Made by a program: the position numbers and the translations under genes. From positions 1 to 29,778 of the forward strand of contig JAYENK010000042.1 of the NCBI GenBank assembly GCA_034722035.1: 29,778 bases of DNA, given 5' to 3'. Source of the DNA: JAYENK01 sp034722035 (lineage in GTDB: Bacteria > Patescibacteriota > Patescibacteriia > Patescibacteriales > UBA12075). The stretch's first letter is position 1. The number at the start of each line of letters is the position of its first letter. This document shows, one piece after another, positions 22,203-29,778 of this stretch. Below the pieces are notes generated by a model that saw nothing but the letters and a program-made list of their open reading frames with translations, had not been told where the DNA came from and ran no database searches.

Positions 22203-23243
22203 TTAATTATCATCATTTGGTGAAACAATTTTATCTAAAAGAACAGTATCTTCAAGTAAAATTCCGGCTCCCCTAACCACGCAAGTGAGCGGATCATCGG
22301 CAATACGAACCGGTATTTTTGTGTTTTGCGCGATCTCCTTATCCAATCCCCGAAGAAGCGCGCCACCACCGGTTAAAATAATTCCGTGTTCATAGATATC
22401 GGAAGTAAGCTCGGGCGGAATTGTTTCCAAAGTACTTTTTATATTTTCTATAATTTGATTAATTGTCCGGCTAATCGCTTCATGCACTTGCGCGTCACTA
22501 ATATTTACCGCCCGTGGCAAACCATTAATCAAATCACGCCCTCTAATCTCCATATTCATCGGCTCTTTGAGTTCAGCGGCGGATCCGATGCTGATTTTTA
22601 CTTTTTCCGCCACTTGTTCACCAATCAAAATATTAAATTCTTCCCGCACATATTGAATGATATTATTATCAAACTCGTTTCCGGCGATACGAAGCGTCTT
22701 CCACGCAACCACGCCTCCAAGCGATATTACCGATATCTCAGTAGTACCGCCGCCAATGTCAACTATCATTGTTGCTCGCGGTTCCGCTACCGGCAAACGG
22801 GCGCCAATCGCAGCTGCCATCGACTCTTCAATCAAATAAACTTTACGCGCACCGGCCGATTTAGCCGCATCTTCAACTGCTTTTTTTTCCACTTCGGTAA
22901 TATTAAGAGGAATACCGATTACAATCCGCGGGCGAGGAATCAAAGTAAAACTTTCGGTATGAACTTTATCAATAAAATACTTTAGCATTTTCTCGGTTAC
23001 TTCAAAGTCTGATATCACCCCATCAACCAATGGTTTAATTGCCTGAATATGCCCGGGAGTCTTCCCAACCATGCGCTTCGCGTCTTCGCCCACTGCTAAA
23101 ATTTCATCGGTTCTAGTGTTAACTGCGACAACACTAGGCTCGTTGATTACAATTCCTTTTTCATTGGTATAAACCAAGGTATTTTTCGTACCAAGATCTA
23201 TCCCCAAGTCCTTACTGAATTTTCCTAAAAATTTATTAAACAT
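22203..23243 (-). CDS. mreB: Rod shape-determining protein MreB (bacterial actin)
   Basis: This 346-residue actin homologue forms membrane-bound filaments that guide wall synthesis. It has DLGIDLGTKNTLVY (phosphate 1), MIVDIGGGTTEISVISLGG (phosphate 2) and ILTGGGALLRGLD (adenosine region), and starts MFNKFLGKFSKD with an amphipathic N-terminus. I place the start at the ATG at 23243. An in-frame ATG at 23300 would add 19 residues that are only a translation of the dispersed repeat at 23252-23290. A small hairpin (23243-23257) directly abuts the start codon. Confidence 0.95.
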   Translation of the reverse strand: MFNKFLGKFSKDLGIDLGTKNTLVYTNEKGIVINEPSVVAVNTRTDEILAVGEDAKRMVGKTPGHIQAIKPLVDGVISDFEVTEKMLKYFIDKVHTESFTLIPRPRIVIGIPLNITEVEKKAVEDAAKSAGARKVYLIEESMAAAIGARLPVAEPRATMIVDIGGGTTEISVISLGGVVAWKTLRIAGNEFDNNIIQYVREEFNILIGEQVAEKVKISIGSAAELKEPMNMEIRGRDLINGLPRAVNISDAQVHEAISRTINQIIENIKSTLETIPPELTSDIYEHGIILTGGGALLRGLDKEIAQNTKIPVRIADDPLTCVVRGAGILLEDTVLLDKIVSPNDDN

Positions 23244-23257
23244 GACACGTAGTGTCA
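23243..23257. repeat. Hairpin abutting the mreB start codon
   Basis: TGACAC and GTGTCA pair around a 3-base loop. Its last base on the minus strand is the A of the mreB ATG. It adjoins the dispersed repeat and may be part of it. Confidence 0.5.
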
Positions 23258-23290
23258 TCCTGAGCGAGCGAAAGCGAGTCGAAGGATTTC
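23252..23290 (-). repeat. CCTTCGAC...CTCAGGATGAC-type dispersed repeat before mreB
   Basis: On the minus strand the stretch begins CCTTCGACTCGC and ends GCTCAGGATGACAC, a layout I recall from short interspersed repeats common in uncultivated bacteria. It fills the 74-nt proS-mreB gap and explains the spurious upstream ATG. A shorter relative sits inside dnaK (14191-14215). Confidence 0.7.
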
Positions 23291-23317
23291 GTGACCGCAA
23301 GCTAGAATGTTTTTACT

Positions 23318-24556
23318 TTACAATTTTGTAAATTTATTAACCACTTCATCCAATTTAATCAATTCCACCTCATCCGAATCTCTCTTTTTTATTTCAACCG
23401 AGTTTTCTTTTAGCGTTTTAGCACTCACAAGCAAACGATAAGGAATTCCGATCAAATCTGAATCGACGAATTTTTCACCGGCAGAAGCTTCCCGATCATC
23501 ATACAAAACTTCAATACCGGCCTTAATTAAATTCTTATAAATTTTAGCTGATTTTTTGTTTTGGTTTAAAGACAAAAGATGAACCTTAAAAGGCGCGATA
23601 TTTTCTGGCCAAATAATTCCTTTTTCATCATTATTTATCTCTGCGATTGTTCCCATTAATCGTTGCAAACCAATCCCATAACAACCCATAACAACATACT
23701 CTTTTTTACCATCTTTATTAGTAAACTGAAGATTGAACGGTTTGGCATACTTAGTGCCAAGCTTAAAAATATTGCCAACTTCAACCGCTTTTTTCTCTGC
23801 CAAGTCTTTGTTCCCGCACTTTGGACAAGCATTTTTAACATCAGTTAATACTTCCTTATTGACCGCAATCTTGCATTTATCGCAGGTATGAATAATATCT
23901 TCGCCTGATTCGGTCAATGTTTGAAACTCGTGTGAATATTTAGAAAAAGTTCCGCCTGAAGCAAAGGTTGTATAAGTATCAGCTCCTATTCCGCAACGTT
24001 CAAATATTCTCACGTACGAATCCATTACTTTGTCATAATATTTATCCAAATCTTTCTGAGTCGTATGAAAAGAATACAAATCTTTCATCATGAATTCCCG
24101 TCCACGCAAGATGCCGGACTTAGCGCGCTTCTCATCACGAAATTTATTCTGAATATGATAAACCGCAACTGGCAAATCTTTGTATGATGAAGCAAATTTT
24201 TGAACCAAAGGTACTACCACCTCTTCATGGGTTGGACCAAGTACATAGTCTATTTTTGAATAATAACTTTTAAACTTAAACAATACATCAATATCGTCAT
24301 AACGGCCGGTGGCTTGCCACCGGTCAATCGGATGCAAACTAGGCATGTATACTTCCTGCCCACCAACCGCGTTCATTTCATCTCGTATGATCTGTTCAAT
24401 TTTTTTGTACACCATAAGTCCAAGCGGTAAAAGTGTATATACGCCGGCCATTAATTTATCAATATAACCAGCCCGAATCAAAAACTGAGCGTTTAAGCTA
24501 GTTTCATCTTTTGGCGCTTCCTTGATTACTTTGGTAAATAATTTCGATTGTTTCAT
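23318..24556 (-). CDS. proS: Prolyl-tRNA synthetase without the editing (INS) domain
   Basis: It charges tRNA-Pro with proline. The protein has 412 residues against about 570 for typical bacterial ProRS. Class II motifs are present: motif 2 FRDEKRAKSGILRGREF (139-155), motif 3 GCYGIGLQRLMGTIAE (291-306), and the anticodon-binding domain from about 322 (DDREASAGEKF inside it). Where the alanine-editing insertion should sit, there is only a short Cys4 knuckle: CDKC (225-228) and CPKC (244-247). The flanking sequence (TFSKYSHEFQTLTESGED and AVEVGNIFKLGTKYA) is bacterial type. It probably has its own promoter just after the secF terminator. Confidence 0.95.
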   Translation of the reverse strand: MKQSKLFTKVIKEAPKDETSLNAQFLIRAGYIDKLMAGVYTLLPLGLMVYKKIEQIIRDEMNAVGGQEVYMPSLHPIDRWQATGRYDDIDVLFKFKSYYSKIDYVLGPTHEEVVVPLVQKFASSYKDLPVAVYHIQNKFRDEKRAKSGILRGREFMMKDLYSFHTTQKDLDKYYDKVMDSYVRIFERCGIGADTYTTFASGGTFSKYSHEFQTLTESGEDIIHTCDKCKIAVNKEVLTDVKNACPKCGNKDLAEKKAVEVGNIFKLGTKYAKPFNLQFTNKDGKKEYVVMGCYGIGLQRLMGTIAEINNDEKGIIWPENIAPFKVHLLSLNQNKKSAKIYKNLIKAGIEVLYDDREASAGEKFVDSDLIGIPYRLLVSAKTLKENSVEIKKRDSDEVELIKLDEVVNKFTKL

Positions 24557-24595
24557 TTGTCTAAAATTAAAAAATTATATTAATATCTATTCTAT

Positions 24596-24625
24596 ATACT
24601 ACCTCAAATCAACCCAAAATGTCAA
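24596..24625 (-). promoter_or_regulatory. Likely promoter of proS and the mre operon
   Basis: On the minus strand a perfect TTGACA (24620-24625), an 18-nt spacer and TAGTAT (24596-24601), a 4/6 match to the -10 consensus. The -35 box directly follows the T-run of the secF terminator. The leader would be about 30 nt. Confidence 0.5.
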
Positions 24626-24659
24626 AAAAACCGACCCGCAGAACATCGCAGTCGGTTTT
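24624..24659 (-). terminator. Rho-independent terminator after secF
   Basis: On the minus strand AAAACCGAC (24659-24651) pairs with GTCGGTTTT (24635-24627) over a 15-nt loop, and the T-run continues to 24624. It lies 34 nt after the secF stop and is the strongest GC-containing stem in this part of the window. Confidence 0.88.
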
Positions 24660-24692
24660 CTATTTAAATTAATTTAATATTAAAAAATAAAA

Positions 24693-25673
24693 TTATTTTT
24701 TAAACTTTTCCCAAACTACCAAAACCGGACTAGCCAAGAATATTGAGGAGTAAGTACCGATGAATACGCCAATGGAAAGCGCCAAAACAAAGGATCGAAT
24801 GCTCTCGCCACCGTAGAGAAGAACGGAGCCTAGAACCAAAAGAGTGGTAATGGATGTATTAAGCGAACGCTTAATAGTTTGATTTACACTGGTATTTATC
24901 GTAGACTCAAAATCCTCTTCGCTTTTAGGCAGATTTTCTCTGACTCGATCAAAAACTACAATAGTATCATTAACCGAATAACCAAGCACGGTTAGAATTG
25001 CCGCGATAAATGCGGTGTTTACTTCAATCCCATAAAATTCTCCCAAAAACGCAAATATTCCAATTATAATTATAACATCATGAAACAGGGCAATAATCGC
25101 ACTTAAACCAAACTTCCAACTTTCCACCGGTTTACTTACCTTACGAAAAACCCAAGCAATATAAGCGACAATCGCAATTAAAACAATTATCATTGCCGTA
25201 ATTGAACGACTTTTCAGCTCTTCTCCAATCGAAGGGCCAACCGCGTCAAAACGGAGTTCGGTTAAACCACCCAAACTAAGACTGTCTATTTCAATAGCAG
25301 GAGCAGTTGATGTGGCCTGTTCATCAGTGCCGGTAGCAAGATTAAGCTCAATCTCAGTATTATTATTAATAAGTTTTTTAAGTTCTGTGATAACAGCTTG
25401 ATGCTCTTCTTCACTAGTATTCTGAAAACGGATAATCATTCCCTTCTCTCCCACCGGCTGAGTTACTAAACTATCCAAATTTAATTTGGACAAAGATTCA
25501 TCAACCGCTATCTTATTTGGACGTTCCTGCTCAAACTCAACTTCCAATAAAGCTCCACCGGTAAAATCGATTCCCAGATTCAGCCCCCAAATAGAGATAA
25601 AAACCAAAGAAACTGCCACTAAAATACCGGAAAAACTCAACCAAATTTTTCTGTTTTGAATTATGTTAAACAT
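24693..25673 (-). CDS. secF: Protein translocase subunit SecF
   Basis: This 326-residue RND-type membrane protein partners SecD and uses the proton gradient to pull proteins out of the SecYEG channel. The first membrane segment is followed by NLGIDFTGGALLEVEF, the family hallmark. The later domain has DAVGPSIGEELK, YSVNDTIVVFDRVREN and TIKRSLNTSITTLLVL, with five C-terminal membrane segments. The length is normal. It starts 57 nt after the secD stop. Confidence 0.96.
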   Translation of the reverse strand: MFNIIQNRKIWLSFSGILVAVSLVFISIWGLNLGIDFTGGALLEVEFEQERPNKIAVDESLSKLNLDSLVTQPVGEKGMIIRFQNTSEEEHQAVITELKKLINNNTEIELNLATGTDEQATSTAPAIEIDSLSLGGLTELRFDAVGPSIGEELKSRSITAMIIVLIAIVAYIAWVFRKVSKPVESWKFGLSAIIALFHDVIIIIGIFAFLGEFYGIEVNTAFIAAILTVLGYSVNDTIVVFDRVRENLPKSEEDFESTINTSVNQTIKRSLNTSITTLLVLGSVLLYGGESIRSFVLALSIGVFIGTYSSIFLASPVLVVWEKFKK

Positions 25674-25678
25674 AGTTA

Positions 25679-25712
25679 TTTCGCTTCGCGAAAGCCCCTC
25701 TACGAATAGGGC
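25679..25712. repeat. Tandem small hairpins between secD and secF
   Basis: TTTCGC/GCGAAA around TTC (25679-25693) is followed at once by GCCC/GGGC around 11 nt (25694-25712). They lie in the 57-nt secD-secF gap. They could be an RNA-stabilising or processing site, or a worn repeat copy. Confidence 0.5.
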
Positions 25713-25730
25713 ACATGCGAATTAATTAAA

Positions 25731-27794
25731 TTATTTCTTCCCCCCGACTAACCACAGTTTGTTTTCCAAAAAAGTGATAGAGCTTAATTGTAATAAAGTT
25801 TTGGTAATAACGATTGCAGAGAACATTGATATTAAAACACCAAGCCCCAAGGTGATAGCAAAACCTTTAACAATGCTAGTGGTGAACTGAATCAGAATAA
25901 AACAAGTAATCAGAGTTGAAACATTACCGTCTCGGATTGAAGGCCAGGCTCGATCAAAAGCATCAAGCACAGCTCTAGAAAGCGGCTTGCCTTCGCTCAA
26001 CTCTTCTTTTAGTCTTTCAAAAATCAGAACATTGGCGTCTACTGCCATGCCGATTGACAGAATAAAACCGGCTATACCGGAAAGAGTCAAAGTAACCGGC
26101 CAAATCTTAAATAGCGCTAGAACTAAAACGCCATATATCAATAATGAAATTACCGCCAAAAACCCTGCCAAGCGATACATTAAAATTATAAAAACAGCTA
26201 CCAGAATAAGACCAATTAAACCGGCGTAAAGACTGGCTTCAAGCGAAGCCTTGCCCAAACTAGGACCAACTGTTTGTTGGCTAAGCAAGTTAATTGGAAC
26301 CGGTAAAGCACCGGCATTCAAACGCTGAGCCAAAAGCTTAGCCTCATTAATATTAAATCCACCGGAAATAACCGCTTCGCCACCGGTAATTTTTTCGTTC
26401 ACTGTTGGTGCGCTAATTATAAAATCATCCAAAAAAATCGCAACCGGTTTTTCTACGTTTCTACCGGTAATATCCGCAAAAAGATCAGAACCCTCCGAAT
26501 CAAACTTAAGTGACACCTGTGCTTGGTTGTCATTTGGATTAAAACTGACAAAAGCTTTTTCTAAATGCTTGCCGGAAAGCTCGGTGTTTTCCCAGTTTTG
26601 TTGATTACCAGTTATATCCGCTTCAGTAATAATTGGAATAACGATTTGACTGATTTTAAACTCTTCAATTTTCCGCTCTTCCTGTTTGTAGATTAAATGA
26701 TAACCAAATTCTGTTTCAACCACGTAGGAGATGGTATTAAGCTCTTGCGCGAAAACCGTATCGGCAAAAGGCTTTACCATCTGTGTTTTGTCAAACCAAC
26801 CAAGATCACCGCCATTACCAGCGCTCGGTCCGGTAGAATATTCACGTGCTAAATCAGAGAAATTTTTAGGGTTGGCCTGCGCTTTAATATCCTTGATTTT
26901 AGCGTAAGCCTCGTCTTTGGATAAACCATTTGGGCAAGACTCGATTTCATTATGACAAAGCAAAATATGGGACGCGCGCACTTCTTTTTCGGTTTCATTG
27001 TCATTAAAAGGATTACTCTTTAAACGCTTGTCTTCTAATTTATATAAAACCAAAGCATTTGGCGTTTCAATCAATTCTTGGGTGTATTCGCCTTTTTCCA
27101 ATTCTTTTACGTAATCAAGAGCCGGATTTTGACTTGAGAAAGTCAACCAACCTAAATCGGTATTTACTCCACCTTGATCGGCTCTATTATATTCATCAGC
27201 CAAAGCCTTAAAGTCACCACCGGACAAAAGCTTGCCCAAGACTTCTTCAGCGCGAACTTTGGCATTTTGATTAATTTCTTCCATTTGCTGTCTTTCCTGC
27301 TCGCTCAACTCTCTTGTTTCGGTTGACTGCTCTTTAAACTCAAGCAAAGGGGTTTCACCAATCATGGTAATAGCCTTATTTACGTCGCTAATACCGGCTA
27401 ATTCGACAATCACTCTTGGCTCGCCACCGGAATAACTAGTTTGAACGATCGGTTCAGAAACACCAAAAACGTTAACGCGCCGTTCAATAACATCACGTAC
27501 TCCTTCCAAGGTGCTGGCCTGATCTCCAGACGGAATCTCACTCATATCAGCTTGATAAATCAAATGAGTTCCGCCAATCAAGTCCAAACCTAAATGGAAA
27601 GGAAAACCTTTGATCTCAGGTAAATTGATCGCCTGTCCGCTTTTATCACTCAACCAAAGAACGCCTTTATTGTAATATTGAGGAGCGTCAATCATAATGC
27701 CAACAATAGTTAAAACGACAATCAAAGCAAAAATCTGCCAAACCCGTCCTCGTTCACTTGGTCGAAATATTTTTGATATTATATTATCCGCCAT
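25731..27794 (-). CDS. secD: SecD with inserted parvulin-type prolyl isomerase domains
   Basis: This 687-residue SecD has its N-terminal membrane segment (about 20-38), GLDLIGGTHLIYQAD (69-83), then RRVNVFGVSEP and IGETPLLEFKEQ. Between about residues 160 and 376 is an insert absent from ordinary SecD. A degenerate parvulin unit (about 178-257: GGDFKALADEYN, TDLGWLTF) is followed by a complete one (about 273-374: ASHILL, FSDLAREYSTGPSAGNGGDLGWF, MVKPFAD, FGYHLIYKQEER). The second keeps both active-site histidines (276 and 366). SecD resumes with ISQIVIPII, VSLKFDSEGSDLFADIT, SAPTVNEKITGGEAVISGGF, and five C-terminal membrane segments with VDANVLIFERLKEEL. The insert should face the extracytoplasmic side and may help exported chains fold. 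No frameshift is seen. Confidence 0.95.
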   Translation of the reverse strand: MADNIISKIFRPSERGRVWQIFALIVVLTIVGIMIDAPQYYNKGVLWLSDKSGQAINLPEIKGFPFHLGLDLIGGTHLIYQADMSEIPSGDQASTLEGVRDVIERRVNVFGVSEPIVQTSYSGGEPRVIVELAGISDVNKAITMIGETPLLEFKEQSTETRELSEQERQQMEEINQNAKVRAEEVLGKLLSGGDFKALADEYNRADQGGVNTDLGWLTFSSQNPALDYVKELEKGEYTQELIETPNALVLYKLEDKRLKSNPFNDNETEKEVRASHILLCHNEIESCPNGLSKDEAYAKIKDIKAQANPKNFSDLAREYSTGPSAGNGGDLGWFDKTQMVKPFADTVFAQELNTISYVVETEFGYHLIYKQEERKIEEFKISQIVIPIITEADITGNQQNWENTELSGKHLEKAFVSFNPNDNQAQVSLKFDSEGSDLFADITGRNVEKPVAIFLDDFIISAPTVNEKITGGEAVISGGFNINEAKLLAQRLNAGALPVPINLLSQQTVGPSLGKASLEASLYAGLIGLILVAVFIILMYRLAGFLAVISLLIYGVLVLALFKIWPVTLTLSGIAGFILSIGMAVDANVLIFERLKEELSEGKPLSRAVLDAFDRAWPSIRDGNVSTLITCFILIQFTTSIVKGFAITLGLGVLISMFSAIVITKTLLQLSSITFLENKLWLVGGKK

Positions 27795-27870
27795 ACTATA
27801 ATTAATTTTTATTTTTAATATTTTATTATTTTAAACTAAAATTAAATAAATTGCAATACTGGGAAAAACC

Positions 27871-29778
27871 CTATTTTCCATGACATTTTTTATATTTTTT
27901 TCCGCTACCGCATGGGCAGGGGTCGTTTCGTCCTACTTTATTGCCTTTATTATCTTTTAATTTTAAAGATATTTTTAAACTCTCAGAAGTATTGTCCATT
28001 ACTTTAGCCGGAGCAGAAAAGTTAATCGCCCGATTCAATAAACTCGGAGCAGAAAACTTTTGCGCTTCTGTGGTCTTAATTGAACCAACTTTATAAATTG
28101 AATATACCACCTCTTTTTGAATAAAACCATTAAGCTCGTTATATAAGCGATAAGCCTCTTTTTTATACTCAATTAACGGATCACGCTGACCATAGCCTCT
28201 TAGACCAATCCCTTGACGAACACTGGACATTGCTTCTAAGTGCTCAATCCAAAGCGTATCAATACTGCGAATTAAAATTGATTTCTCCAATTCTGACCAA
28301 TTTACTCCAGCTTCTCTGGCTTTTTCTGAAATTTTATCATAATTTTCCTTGGCCATTTTTTCTAAATGCTCAATAATCGCGGTTCTCGCCTCGGCTTTAT
28401 TTAGCTTGTTATTATCTCCTTTAGTAAACTCACTCAAATCACTTTCCAACTCACTCTCAACCGGAAAAATAGTGGACATGGTTTGATAGATTTCCGCCAA
28501 ATTCCAGCTTATGACATCTTCGGCTGCAGTATGGAAACTAACTACCTGCTCAATTTCACTATTGATATGTTTAATTATTATTTTGGATAGTTCGTCGCTT
28601 GAATTGTCGTTTTTTATCTTATCGGCCATATTTAAAACTTCTTTTCTTTTCTGATAGATTGCTTCCCGATGCTTATTAATCACATCGTCATACTCCACCA
28701 AATGCTTGCGAATATCAAAATTATTGCCTTCCACTTTAGTTTGCGCCGATTCAATTGAACGGGAAATTAACTTATTTTCAATCGGCATGTCTTCCGGCAC
28801 TTTTAGAGTGGCCATGATCGACTTCATTCTGTCTCCGCCGAAAATGCGCATTAGATCATCTTCCATTGAAACAAAAAATTGACTCGAGCCTTGGTCACCT
28901 TGCCGACCGGCACGGCCACGCAATTGATTGTCAATTCGCCTTGACTCATGTCGCTCGGTACCAATCACGTGCAATCCGCCCAAGCTTTTTATTTCTTCAT
29001 GATCCTTTTTCCATTGCGCGTATTCAGCGCTATCCTCTTCCGGGCTAGTGCCGCCCAGCACAATATCAACTCCCCGACCAGCCATATTTGTCGCGATGGT
29101 AATCGTACCGCGCTTACCAGCATCAGCAATATAATCCGCTTCTTTTTTGTGGTTTTTCGCGTTAAGCACATTCGGCTTAAGGCCGGAGCGCTCCATTAAA
29201 TTTGACAGTATTTCATTTTTTTCAATTGAGATTGTCCCGATCAAAATCGGTTGGCCTTTTTCACTGCGTTTTTTTGCCTCAACCACTACTGCCTTGTATT
29301 TTGATTCCTCGCTACTATAAATAAAATCATTTTTGTCTATACGTTGTATTGGCTGGTGCGTTGGGATAGTAAGAGTTTCCAGATTATAAATCTTGGAAAA
29401 TTCTTCTGCTTCGGTAACGGCTGTGCCGGTCATACCGGAAAGCTTGTTATACATGCGAAAATAATTTTGAAAAGTAATCGTGGCCAAAGTTTGTGATTCA
29501 CGCTGAATCTTCACGTTTTCCTTAGCCTCGATTGCCTGATGCAAGCCTTCACTATAACGGCGTCCTTGCATCAAACGACCGGTAAACTCATCCACGATGA
29601 TTACTTCGCCCTCTTTGACGACATAATCTTTATTGGCCTTAAATAAAGCATGCGCCTTTAGGGCTTGCTCAATATGATGCACTTCCCTCACTCCCTTTTC
29701 GGTGTAGATATTATCAATTCCAAGCCATTTTTCCATTTTTTCTATACCGGAATCAGATAAAGTCGCAACCCGCATTTT
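27871..29778 (-). CDS. secA: Protein translocase ATPase SecA, C-terminal part (gene cut by window end)
   Basis: The reading frame is open through the last base of the window, so this is the C-terminal 635 or so residues of SecA, the motor that pushes unfolded proteins through SecYEG. Visible are VDEFTGRLMQGRRYSEG, GMTGTA, GQPILIGTISIEKNE, TNMAGRGVDI and HESRRIDNQLRGRAGRQGD (helicase motifs of the second ATPase half). Then come the helical scaffold and wing region and a C-terminal zinc finger CPCGSGKKYKKCHG, which binds SecB or ribosomes in relatives. The N-terminal Walker A/B half lies outside. The first ATG in view (29775) is internal. The stop at 27871 is 76 nt before secD. Confidence 0.96.
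   Translation of the reverse strand, partial: KMRVATLSDSGIEKMEKWLGIDNIYTEKGVREVHHIEQALKAHALFKANKDYVVKEGEVIIVDEFTGRLMQGRRYSEGLHQAIEAKENVKIQRESQTLATITFQNYFRMYNKLSGMTGTAVTEAEEFSKIYNLETLTIPTHQPIQRIDKNDFIYSSEESKYKAVVVEAKKRSEKGQPILIGTISIEKNEILSNLMERSGLKPNVLNAKNHKKEADYIADAGKRGTITIATNMAGRGVDIVLGGTSPEEDSAEYAQWKKDHEEIKSLGGLHVIGTERHESRRIDNQLRGRAGRQGDQGSSQFFVSMEDDLMRIFGGDRMKSIMATLKVPEDMPIENKLISRSIESAQTKVEGNNFDIRKHLVEYDDVINKHREAIYQKRKEVLNMADKIKNDNSSDELSKIIIKHINSEIEQVVSFHTAAEDVISWNLAEIYQTMSTIFPVESELESDLSEFTKGDNNKLNKAEARTAIIEHLEKMAKENYDKISEKAREAGVNWSELEKSILIRSIDTLWIEHLEAMSSVRQGIGLRGYGQRDPLIEYKKEAYRLYNELNGFIQKEVVYSIYKVGSIKTTEAQKFSAPSLLNRAINFSAPAKVMDNTSESLKISLKLKDNKGNKVGRNDPCPCGSGKKYKKCHGK

Noticed and set aside
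22386..22985. Plus-strand open frame of 199 codons opposite mreB
   Set aside because: It is antisense to conserved MreB motifs, with composition rich in N, F and R and no domain match; chance frame.
23244..23300. N-terminal extension of MreB
   Set aside because: The extra 19 residues are the translated dispersed repeat; the conserved MreB N-terminus starts at 23243.
88..29778. Recoded UGA (code 25) as in Gracilibacteria
   Set aside because: All core proteins are full length with conventional codons, and the stop codons I checked are TAA or TAG; nothing requires UGA as glycine.

Overview
This 29.8 kb window reads as chromosomal sequence from an uncultivated, small-genome bacterium. My best guess is a Candidate Phyla Radiation (Patescibacteria, Parcubacteria-like) lineage. 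The grounds are AT-rich intergenic DNA, very tight gene packing, slimmed-down versions of core proteins (a prolyl-tRNA synthetase without the editing insertion, a short HrcA), secreted proteins with thrombospondin-3-type calcium loops, and almost no Shine-Dalgarno sequences. The lineage is inferred from gene content only. Stop codon use fits the standard bacterial code. Every gene I can support lies on the minus strand, so transcription runs from high to low coordinates. There is one 10-N assembly gap (18011-18020), and both ends of the window cut a gene (secA at the right, the CCA end of tRNA-Tyr at the left).

Right to left (transcription order): secA (3' part), secD and secF form a protein-export block. 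SecD carries an unusual insert of one and a half parvulin-type prolyl isomerase domains. After a terminator come proS and the cell-shape operon mreB-mreC-mreD-mrdA (PBP2). A terminator there merges into a textbook HrcA control region: a TTGACA/TACAAT promoter overlapped by a perfect CIRCE operator. This drives a long chaperone operon: hrcA, grpE, an hsp20, an unknown membrane coiled-coil protein, dnaK, a DUF3467 protein, dnaJ and an HtrA-type protease.

Next, with its own promoter, is an ABC exporter of the Gld type: ATPase, permease, GldG-like protein, a small thioredoxin-like protein and a DUF4340 protein, closed by a strong terminator. Then come a PfkB-family sugar kinase, murJ (lipid II flippase), pgk with an apparently leaderless promoter, an anchored calcium-loop protein, a GIY-YIG nuclease and a DnaQ-type exonuclease, again with a terminator. 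The left end holds a helix-turn-helix protein with a possible LAGLIDADG-like part (also apparently leaderless) directly before a tRNA-Tyr gene.

The most striking non-coding signal is a family of three related palindromic elements (about 5426-5529, 9416-9534 and 13598-13758). Each lies between two co-directional genes in the same orientation. They share 21-30 bp stems whose arms change together between copies, and a conserved 22-nt tail. A second, different repeat (CCTTCGAC...CTCAGGA type) occurs before mreB and inside the dnaK coding sequence. No CRISPR array, transposase, rRNA or origin is visible, and there is no gene-free stretch longer than about 300 bases.
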